Shown piece after piece: positions 24,902-30,647 of a stretch of 64,000 bases of DNA. Each line of letters opens with the position of its first letter. Positions within the stretch are counted from its first letter, which is position 1. A model generated the notes under the pieces. It was given only the letters and a program-made list of their open reading frames with translations, searched no databases and was not told the DNA's origin. This DNA comes from Rivibacter sp049446155. Its GTDB lineage: Bacteria; Pseudomonadota; Gammaproteobacteria; Burkholderiales; Burkholderiaceae_C. The translations under genes were made by a program, and so were the position numbers. The stretch covers positions 707,695 to 771,694 of the forward strand of contig NZ_JBMSEE010000002.1 in NCBI RefSeq assembly GCF_049446155.1, given 5' to 3'.

Positions 24902-25027
24902 TCAGGCCTTTTGAGAGAGTCGAACGCCGACCCACCAAAGGTCGACGCGGGCGAACCAGCGCCCTTCGAACTTGCCGAAGCCGATGCGCAGCATCCGGTA
25001 GTCGGGGGTGAGGTAGATGGTGGTCAT
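24902..25027 (-). CDS. Very small phage protein (41 residues)
   Basis: This short frame starts at an ATG that overlaps the stop of the upstream gene (ATGA) and encodes MTTIYLTPDYRMLRIGFGKF and then EGRWFARVDLWWVGVRLSQKA. The aromatic/basic pattern, especially DYRMLRIGFGKFEGRW and DLWWVG, recurs in tiny phage proteins of unknown function. The intact frame, translational coupling and non-random composition support a real gene. No function can be inferred. Confidence 0.6.
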   Translation of the reverse strand: MTTIYLTPDYRMLRIGFGKFEGRWFARVDLWWVGVRLSQKA

Positions 25028-25245
25028 GGGTGGTGCTTCTTGATCAATCGACGGAGGTGGGCGACGAGGTTCTTCTCAGCTCGCGGTCCCGGAGGGTTCT
25101 TGTTCACCAGCAGCGGCTCGGGGATGCCTTTGAACCACACGAAGAAGTGCGTACCCTTGCGCTGCTCCGCTCTCTCAAAGACGACGCCCTCGCGTTCAAG
25201 TGCTCTGACTCGATCGCGGATCGCAACGGGGACACGTGGCTTCAC
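25024..25245 (-). CDS. Small basic phage protein, first gene of reverse operon
   Basis: This is a 73-residue, strongly basic protein with a GTG start and AGGAG eight bases upstream. The order of elements is a helix (IRDRVRALEREGVV), the strand FERAEQRKGTHFFVWF, a loop with LLVNKNPPGPR and a final helix (LVAHLRRLIKK). This loosely recalls the HicA/dsRBD-like fold, where a KGSH-type segment precedes a strand, but the catalytic His of HicA is not clearly placed and no HicB partner gene is adjacent. An RNA- or DNA-binding role is plausible. Motif site E lies immediately upstream. Confidence 0.5.
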   Translation of the reverse strand: MKPRVPVAIRDRVRALEREGVVFERAEQRKGTHFFVWFKGIPEPLLVNKNPPGPRAEKNLVAHLRRLIKKHHP

Positions 25246-25261
25246 GGCCGCGGCTCCTAGA

Positions 25262-25281
25262 GTACCGCAGTCTGCGGTAGA
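25262..25281. promoter_or_regulatory. Phage 10-bp motif, site E (inverted pair)
   Basis: The 17 bases from 25263 to 25279 read TACCGCAG-T-CTGCGGTA, a perfect palindrome apart from the centre. It is the inverted-pair version of the motif and lies just upstream of the ribosome binding site of the reverse operon, so it is a likely operator for those genes. Confidence 0.6.
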
Positions 25282-25296
25282 AAATAGGGCGCGACT

Positions 25297-26343
25297 TCAA
25301 CCCACCAGGCGGGCCGGCAGCTTTTGCGCTTGGCGCTCGGCGTCCGGGCTGTAGTAGGTGTCGCGCAGCAGTTTGAGGTTCTTCGTGCCCACGGCGTGCG
25401 ACAGGGCGATCACGTCGAGGTGCTCGGCCAGCTTCGTGCAGGCGGTGTGCTTCAGGTCGCGGTACTGCAGGTCTTCGATGCCCGCGCGATCGCGGGCCTT
25501 GCGCCACAGCGCGTCGCGCTGAGAGTCGGTGAGGCCCACCAGGTACGGCTGCTTCTTGTCGCGCGTGGCCAACAGCTTGTCGAGCCAGCGGATCGCCTCG
25601 TCGGTCAGCGGCACGTCGCGCCAGGCCAGGCGCTTGCCAGAGCGGGCCGTCTTGCGCCCGCCGCGCTCGGCCGCGGCCACCCGCAGCACCTTGCGCTCGG
25701 GGGAGTAGTGCTCGGGGCGCACGCGCAGCAGCTCACCGCTGCGCACGCCGGTCTCCATCGAGACCAGGAAGCAAGCGCCGACGCGCGCGGTCAGGGTGTG
25801 CAGGTCCGGGTCGTCATCGACGCCAGTGCTGGCACGCACAGCTGCGATCTCTCCGGGGGTGATGAGGCGGTCGCGCCGGTCGTGGTTGTTGAGCTTGATG
25901 CTGCGCCGGCAGGGGTTGGTCTTGATCCACAGCAGGCTGTCCATCGCGTAGGTGAACGCCTTGCTGATGAGATTCATCTCTCGCGCGACCGAGGTTTCCT
26001 TGACCGTCACCATACGGGCGCGGTTGCGCTTGTTGATCACGTCGGGTGTGACCTGGGCGACGGCTTGGCGGGTCCAGGCCTCTTTGCAGATGCGGTTGAT
26101 CGCGTTGAGATTCCAGACCGCCGAGTCGGTGTGGGCGCCTTCGCGCTCATACCAAATCTCGAGCAGCACCGCGACGCTGGTGGCGGCGCCGGCGCTCAGG
26201 TTTCCAGAATCCTTGGCGAGCTCTTGCTTGCGCGCCCATTCTTCGGCCTCGCGCTGCGTCGGAAACACCCGCGCGAGTTTCTTCTTGCGTCCGAGACTAA
26301 TGACGGCCTTAACCCCATTGGGGCGCGGTTCAAATGATGCCAT
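25297..26343 (-). CDS. int: Phage integrase, tyrosine recombinase
   Basis: This is a 348-residue protein with an N-terminal arm-binding part, a core-binding helical domain (about 50-150) and a C-terminal catalytic domain. Conserved catalytic Arg is at TGVRSGELL (residue 201), a Lys follows in the beta hairpin, and the nucleophile is one of the Tyr at 330-331. Two usual active-site positions look different: the HxxR box reads RDLK (295-298) and the GH position reads GT (319-320). It would join phage and host DNA at the tRNA-Leu site to the right. The gene points away from the tRNA, with sites F and G and the arm repeats upstream. Confidence 0.85.
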   Translation of the reverse strand: MASFEPRPNGVKAVISLGRKKKLARVFPTQREAEEWARKQELAKDSGNLSAGAATSVAVLLEIWYEREGAHTDSAVWNLNAINRICKEAWTRQAVAQVTPDVINKRNRARMVTVKETSVAREMNLISKAFTYAMDSLLWIKTNPCRRSIKLNNHDRRDRLITPGEIAAVRASTGVDDDPDLHTLTARVGACFLVSMETGVRSGELLRVRPEHYSPERKVLRVAAAERGGRKTARSGKRLAWRDVPLTDEAIRWLDKLLATRDKKQPYLVGLTDSQRDALWRKARDRAGIEDLQYRDLKHTACTKLAEHLDVIALSHAVGTKNLKLLRDTYYSPDAERQAQKLPARLVG

Positions 26344-26357
26344 GGTGGTATCTCCCT

Positions 26358-26377
26358 CTACCGTAGATCGGCGTCAT
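26358..26377. promoter_or_regulatory. Phage 10-bp motif, site F, at the integrase promoter
   Basis: CTACCGTAGA followed by TCGGCGTCAT (a degenerate second unit) lies 14 bases upstream of the integrase start. On the reverse strand a TAGAAT -10-like hexamer (26381-26376) overlaps the site. The placement suggests that integrase expression is under the same control as the late genes. Confidence 0.45.
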
Positions 26378-26388
26378 TCTACAAAGGT

Positions 26389-26475
26389 GGGGGAAACATG
26401 CGGGGGAAACGTAGGGGCAACACAACGAGGCCTCCCAGGGGGTAGAACGCCGTAGAGTGAAAGAGGTTTCCCCCG
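26389..26475. repeat. Candidate integrase arm-type sites
   Basis: GGGGGAAAC occurs twice in direct order 13 bases apart (26389-26397 and 26402-26410) and once inverted (GTTTCCCCC, 26467-26475). These short repeats lie between the integrase gene and the tRNA, where arm-binding sites of tyrosine recombinases are normally found. Confidence 0.45.
26437..26456. promoter_or_regulatory. Phage tandem 10-bp motif, site G
   Basis: AGGGGGTAGA and ACGCCGTAGA give GTAGA spaced one turn apart. The site lies inside the putative attachment region, between the direct and inverted arm repeats. Confidence 0.5.
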
Positions 26476-26546
26476 TTCTTCGAGCCCGAAGAGTGGGAAG
26501 AGCGACGAAGGATCAACCACTTAGCTCTGACCATGGTGGGGAACCA

Positions 26547-26600
26547 TGGTGCCCGGGGCCGGACTCGAACCGGCACGCCTTGCGGCGGGGGATTTTGAGT
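26547..26600. other. Inferred prophage attachment site in the tRNA-Leu 3' half
   Basis: The integrase gene is next to the 3' end of an intact tRNA, the standard target of tyrosine recombinases. The crossover core should be within the 3' half of the tRNA, with a second copy at the other prophage end outside this window. ACCATGGTG occurs twice around the tRNA end (26530-26538 and 26543-26551). The exact core cannot be fixed from one end. Confidence 0.45.
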
Positions 26601-26631
26601 CCCCTGCGTCTACCGATTTCGCCACCCGGGC
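26547..26631 (-). tRNA. tRNA-Leu (anticodon CAA)
   Basis: This is an 85-base type II tRNA with an encoded CCA end. The acceptor stem pairs GCCCGGG with CCCGGGC, the anticodon loop CTCAAAA carries CAA, a variable arm of about 12 bases follows, and the T loop has GGTTCGAGTCC. It reads UUG codons. Its 3' end faces the integrase. Confidence 0.9.
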
Positions 26632-26751
26632 TTGAGGGGTTCGTCGCGGCGGGGCCGCGCGCGGGGAGGTAGGACCGGCGCGGATTATGCCTTCGCGCCC
26701 GGGGCTGCCGGCGCTGCTGCCACAATCGCCGCAAGCTCTTCGCGAGACGCC

Positions 26752-27657
26752 ATGACCCGCTACCTCACCATCGAAGACACCATCGGCCGCACGCCGCTCG
26801 TGCAGTTGCAGCGCCTTCCCGGACCCGAGATCGCCAAGCGCGGCAACGTCATCCTCGGCAAGCTGGAGGGCAACAACCCGGCCGGCTCGGTCAAGGACCG
26901 GCCGGCCATCAGCATGATCGCGCGTGCCGAGGAACGCGGCGAGATCAAGCCGGGCGACACGCTGATCGAGGCCACCTCGGGCAACACCGGCATCGCGCTG
27001 GCGATGGCCGCGGCAATCCGCGGCTACCGCATGCTGCTGATCATGCCGGAGGACCTGTCGATCGAACGGGCGCAGACGATGAAGGCCTTCGGCGCCGAGA
27101 TCGTGCTGACGCCCAAGGCCGGCGGCATGGAGTACGCGCGCGACCTCGCCGAGCGCATGCAGCGCGAAGGCAAGGGCCGCGTGCTCGACCAGTTCGCCAA
27201 CGCCGACAACCCGCGCGTGCACTACGAGACCACCGGCCCCGAGCTGTGGGCCGACACCGAGGGCCGCATCACGCACTTCGTCAGCGCGATGGGCACCACC
27301 GGCACGATCACCGGCGTCTCCAGGTTCCTGAAGGAAAAGAACCCGGCGGTGCGCATCATCGGCGCGCAGCCCGCTGAAGGCTCGCGCATCCCCGGCATCC
27401 GCAAGTGGCCCGAGGCCTACCTGCCCAAGATCTACGAACCCAGCCGCGTCGACGAGCTGGTGCTCGTGGACCAGGCCGACGCCGAGGAGATGGCGCGCCG
27501 CCTCGCGCGCGAGGAAGGCATCTTCGGCGGCATCTCGGCGGCCGGCGCCTGCTGGGTCGCGCTGCAGATCGCGCGCACGGTGGAGAACGCGACCATCGTG
27601 TTCGTCGTCTGCGACCGCGGCGACCGATACCTCTCGACCGGTGTGTTTCCGGCGTGA
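26752..27657 (+). CDS. cysM: Cysteine synthase B
   Basis: This is a 301-residue PLP enzyme that makes cysteine from O-acetylserine and sulfide or thiosulfate. It has the PLP Lys in NNPAGSVKDRPA (Lys48), the EATSGNTGIA substrate loop, the GTTGTITG phosphate-binding loop, and the CysM-like C-terminal GGISAAGACWVAL. The ATG at 26752 gives the normal N-terminus (MTRYLTIEDTIGRTPL); a longer frame upstream runs into the tRNA region. It is the first chromosomal gene right of the prophage. The last bases overlap the GTG of the NUDIX gene, implying co-translation. Confidence 0.93.
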   Translation: MTRYLTIEDTIGRTPLVQLQRLPGPEIAKRGNVILGKLEGNNPAGSVKDRPAISMIARAEERGEIKPGDTLIEATSGNTGIALAMAAAIRGYRMLLIMPEDLSIERAQTMKAFGAEIVLTPKAGGMEYARDLAERMQREGKGRVLDQFANADNPRVHYETTGPELWADTEGRITHFVSAMGTTGTITGVSRFLKEKNPAVRIIGAQPAEGSRIPGIRKWPEAYLPKIYEPSRVDELVLVDQADAEEMARRLAREEGIFGGISAAGACWVALQIARTVENATIVFVVCDRGDRYLSTGVFPA

Positions 27658-28193
27658 ACCCCGGCTATCGATTCTGCCCGGTCTGCGCCACCGGCCTGGC
27701 CGAGATCAGCGCGGCCGAGGATGGCGGGGACAAGGTTCGGTTGCGCTGCCCCGCCTGCGGCTGGACGCACTGGAACAACCCCACGCCGGTACTCGCCGCG
27801 GTGCTCGAATGCACCGACCGCGACGGCCAGCTCCTGCTGGCGCGCAACGCGGCCTGGCCGGGCAAGTCGTTCGGCCTCATCACCGGCTTCATGGAGGCCG
27901 GCGAGACGCCGCAGGAGGGCATCACGCGCGAAGTGGCCGAGGAGACCTCGCTGGTGGCCGAGTCGGTGGCGCTGATCGGCGTCTACGACTTCCAGCGCAT
28001 GAACCAGGTGATCATCGCCTACCACGTGCGCGCGCACGGCGAGATCCGCCTGTCGCCGGAGCTGGCCGAGTACCGGCTGTTCGAGCCGGCGCGGGTCAAG
28101 TGCTGGCCCGCGGGCACCGGCTACGCGCTGGCCGACTGGCTGCGCGTGCGCGGGGTCGAACCCCAATGGGTCGAGTGGGGGCGCGCCACCTAG
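27654..28193 (+). CDS. NUDIX hydrolase with N-terminal zinc ribbon
   Basis: This is a 179-residue protein that starts at a GTG overlapping the cysM stop. The four Cys of a zinc ribbon are visible (CPVC at residues 8-11 and CPAC at 32-35), followed by the NUDIX box from about residue 78 to 100 with GFMEAGETPQEGITREVAEE. The ribbon-plus-NUDIX layout resembles NudC-type NADH pyrophosphatases but it is shorter, so a nucleoside-diphosphate-linked substrate is likely though not fixed. All the acidic metal-binding residues of the box are present. Confidence 0.85.
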   Translation: MNPGYRFCPVCATGLAEISAAEDGGDKVRLRCPACGWTHWNNPTPVLAAVLECTDRDGQLLLARNAAWPGKSFGLITGFMEAGETPQEGITREVAEETSLVAESVALIGVYDFQRMNQVIIAYHVRAHGEIRLSPELAEYRLFEPARVKCWPAGTGYALADWLRVRGVEPQWVEWGRAT

Positions 28194-28232
28194 AATTCAA
28201 TGCACAGCGCCACGCGCGACAAGGAATCCGTC

Positions 28233-28460
28233 ATGGAGATCTCGAAGGAACTCGACACCCGCGGCCTCAACTGCCCGCTGCCGATCCTCAAGGCGAAGAA
28301 GGCGCTGGCGGAGATGAACAGCGGCCAGACGCTCAAGGTCGTGGCCACCGACCCGGGTTCGGTGCGCGACTTCCAGGCCTTCGCACGCCAGACCGGCAAC
28401 GAACTGCTCGACCAGCAGAACCTGGGCGACGAGTTCATCCACGTGCTGCGCCGGCGCTGA
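28233..28460 (+). CDS. tusA: TusA-family sulfurtransferase
   Basis: This is a 75-residue protein of the TusA/SirA/YedF family, which passes persulfide sulfur between proteins for tRNA thiolation and other sulfur routes. The RGLNCPLPILK motif contains the sulfur-carrying Cys (residue 14) and the C-terminal FIHVLRRR strand is typical. The ATG at 28233 is chosen because the family begins right before the first strand, and AAGGA lies about eight bases upstream; an in-frame ATG at 28200 has no such site. It follows cysM and a NUDIX gene, so a sulfur-metabolism context fits. Confidence 0.88.
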   Translation: MEISKELDTRGLNCPLPILKAKKALAEMNSGQTLKVVATDPGSVRDFQAFARQTGNELLDQQNLGDEFIHVLRRR

Positions 28461-28486
28461 CGCCTCCTCCGCACCACCCGCGCAGC

Positions 28487-28510
28487 AAAAAGGCCGCCCA
28501 CGGGCGGCCT
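28487..28510 (-). terminator. Terminator between tusA and galU
   Basis: AGGCCGCCC (28491-28499) pairs with GGGCGGCCT (28502-28510). On the reverse strand the stem is followed by five T, so it mainly ends galU transcripts; forward transcripts of tusA meet the stem with only three T. Confidence 0.75.
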
Positions 28511-28533
28511 TTGTCGTTGGGGCGCCGAAAGGC

Positions 28534-29400
28534 TCAGATCTGCAGGGCCTGGAGATAGGCGCGGAAGTCGGCGCCGAGCTCCGGGTGCGTCAGCGCGAGC
28601 TCGACGTTGGCTTCCAGGAAGCCTTCCTTGCTGCCGCAGTCGAAGCGGCGGCCCTCGTAGCGGTAGGCGAACACCTTCTCGCGGCGCAGCAGCCCGGCGA
28701 TGCCGTCGGTCAGCTGGATCTCGCCACCGACGCCGCGCGGCTGGTTGGCGATCTCGTGGAAGACGCCCGGCGTCAGGATGTAGCGACCGGCCACGCCCAG
28801 GCGCGAGGGCGCGACGTCGGGCGCCGGCTTCTCGACGATGCGGTTGATGTCCATCAGCCGATCGTTGACCGGCGTGCCGGCGACGATGCCGTAGCGCTTG
28901 GTCTGCTCGGGCGGCACTTCCTGCACCGCCAGGATGGAGGCGCGCCACTCGGCGAACTGCTCGACCATCTGCTTCATGATCGGCGGCTCGCCGACCATGA
29001 GGTCGTCGGCCAGCAGCACCGCGAACGGTTCCTCGCCGATCAGCCGCTGCGCGCACATCACCGCGTGACCGAGTCCCAGCGCCTGGGCCTGGCGCACATA
29101 GATGCACTCCATGTCCGACGGCTTGACGCTGCGCACGACGTCGAGCAGCTCCTGCTTGTGCGCCGCCTCGAGCATGGCCTCGAGCTCGAAGCTCATGTCG
29201 AAGTGGTCCTCGATCGGCCGCTTGTGGCGGCCGGTCACGAAGATCATCTCGCGGATGCCGGCGGCGTAGGCCTCCTCGACGGCGTACTGGATCAACGGCT
29301 TGTCGACCACCGGCAGCATCTCTTTCGGCTGCGCCTTGGTGGCCGGCAGGAAGCGCGTTCCCAACCCCGCGACTGGGTAGATCGCCTTCTTGATGTGCAT
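28534..29400 (-). CDS. galU: UTP-glucose-1-phosphate uridylyltransferase
   Basis: This is a 288-residue enzyme making UDP-glucose for polysaccharide and trehalose synthesis. It has the nucleotide-binding GLGTRFLPATKA loop at residues 12-23, KEMLPVVDKPLIQYAVEEA, GLGHAV and LLADDL, all standard for bacterial GalU. Length matches the family (about 290). The start ATG gives MHIKKAIYPVAG. It is transcribed away from the neighbouring dehydrogenase-like gene, with about 120 bases between them. Confidence 0.94.
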   Translation of the reverse strand: MHIKKAIYPVAGLGTRFLPATKAQPKEMLPVVDKPLIQYAVEEAYAAGIREMIFVTGRHKRPIEDHFDMSFELEAMLEAAHKQELLDVVRSVKPSDMECIYVRQAQALGLGHAVMCAQRLIGEEPFAVLLADDLMVGEPPIMKQMVEQFAEWRASILAVQEVPPEQTKRYGIVAGTPVNDRLMDINRIVEKPAPDVAPSRLGVAGRYILTPGVFHEIANQPRGVGGEIQLTDGIAGLLRREKVFAYRYEGRRFDCGSKEGFLEANVELALTHPELGADFRAYLQALQI

Positions 29401-29519
29401 GCTTACAATTTTGTTGCGGTCTCAAATCATTGTGTCATGGCGACTGGTCGTGACCACCACCACCCGAGGGGAGAGCACGGGCAGGCGGCGTGCCTTCGCG
29501 TCGCATCCGTTCCGCACGC

Positions 29520-30647
29520 ATGGACCTGCTGATCGCCGAGCCGATTGAGTCCGAGGTGCTGCGCTGGCTGCAGGCGCGCCAGCGTGTGCAGTACGCCCCC
29601 GATTTCGCCGAGGACCCGCGCGGCTTCCGTCAGGCGCTCTACAACGTTCGCGCGGCCCTGGTGCCGGTGTCGTTGCGCATCGACGAGCAGATGCTCTCGT
29701 TCGCGCCGCTGCTGCGCGCGATCGGCCGTGTCGCCCCCGGGCTCGAGCACATCGACATCGATGCCTGCGCGCGCGGCGGCGTCGAAGTCGTGCGCGGCGC
29801 GACCGCCACGGCCCCGTCGGAGGCCGAGTTCGCGATCGGTGCGGTGATGTCGATGCTGCGCGGCCTGGTGCCGGTGCCGCCGATCCCGCTGGTCGGGCGC
29901 GAACTGGCGACGTCGACCATCGGCGTGATCGGCATGGTGCCGGCGGCGCGCTCGATCGCGGCGCTGCTCAGCGGGTTCGGGCCGCGGCTGATCGGCTACG
30001 ACCCCTCGCTGCACGCGAGCGACATCCTCTGGGGCCGCTGGCGCATCGAGCCGATGGGGCTGGCCGAGTTGTTCGAGACGGCCGACGCGGTGATCGTGCA
30101 GCTGCCCTACTACAGCCGCTACCGCGGCCTGATCGGCGAGCGCTACCTGCAGCAAGCGCGCGGCGGCCAGGTGATCGTCAGCACCTCGCACGCGGCGATC
30201 TTCGAGCCCAACGCGCTCGCGCTCGGGCTGCGCAGCGGCCGCATTGCCGCAGCCTGGCTCGACCATCCCGACCACAGCTGGCTGGAGCCGGAGCAACCGC
30301 TGCACGGCTTGTCCAACGTCGTCGTCACGCGGCGTCTGGCCGGCTACACGGCGCAGGCCCGCGAGCGCGCGGTGTGGGCCGTCGCGCAGCGGCTCGACGA
30401 GATCCTCACCAGCGCACCGGCCGGCCCGCGCGAGCTGCGCGGCAGCGGCCCGGTTTCCGGGCCCTTGCCGCTCGAGGCAACCGGCATCGCGCCGGTGCCG
30501 ATGAGCAAGGCCGTCGAGTCGGCGAGGCCCGAGGAGCCGGCGCCGGCATCGGCGCCTGCACCGTCGGCTGCCAACGACGCCGCGCTCAGCCCGCCGGCGG
30601 CGCCAGACGCGACAGCTGAGAGCGCACGCGAGCAAGGGTCGCACTGA
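29520..30647 (+). CDS. D-isomer 2-hydroxyacid dehydrogenase-like protein, divergent active site
   Basis: This is a 375-residue protein with a Rossmann-like core resembling D-3-phosphoglycerate/2-hydroxyacid dehydrogenases: a nucleotide loop in IGVIGMVPAARSIA, AVIVQLPYYSRYRGLIG, and a C-terminal GRIAAAWLDHPDHSW, LSNVVVTRRLAGYT order. The usual Arg of the NTARG segment is replaced (STSHAAIFE) and the catalytic His of the TPH segment is RR here. Redox activity is therefore doubtful. A long Pro/Ala-rich tail begins around residue 305. The 3' end overlaps valS on the other strand by 62 bases. Confidence 0.7.
   Translation: MDLLIAEPIESEVLRWLQARQRVQYAPDFAEDPRGFRQALYNVRAALVPVSLRIDEQMLSFAPLLRAIGRVAPGLEHIDIDACARGGVEVVRGATATAPSEAEFAIGAVMSMLRGLVPVPPIPLVGRELATSTIGVIGMVPAARSIAALLSGFGPRLIGYDPSLHASDILWGRWRIEPMGLAELFETADAVIVQLPYYSRYRGLIGERYLQQARGGQVIVSTSHAAIFEPNALALGLRSGRIAAAWLDHPDHSWLEPEQPLHGLSNVVVTRRLAGYTAQARERAVWAVAQRLDEILTSAPAGPRELRGSGPVSGPLPLEATGIAPVPMSKAVESARPEEPAPASAPAPSAANDAALSPPAAPDATAESAREQGSH

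Noticed and set aside
25024..25245. HicA-type toxin
   Set aside because: The layout is loosely similar, but the catalytic His context is not convincing and no HicB antitoxin gene is adjacent. It was left as an unknown small basic protein.
1..26546. Diversity-generating retroelement or CRISPR array in the prophage
   Set aside because: No reverse transcriptase, template/variable repeat pair or regularly spaced repeats were seen. The tail genes show no duplicated variable region.
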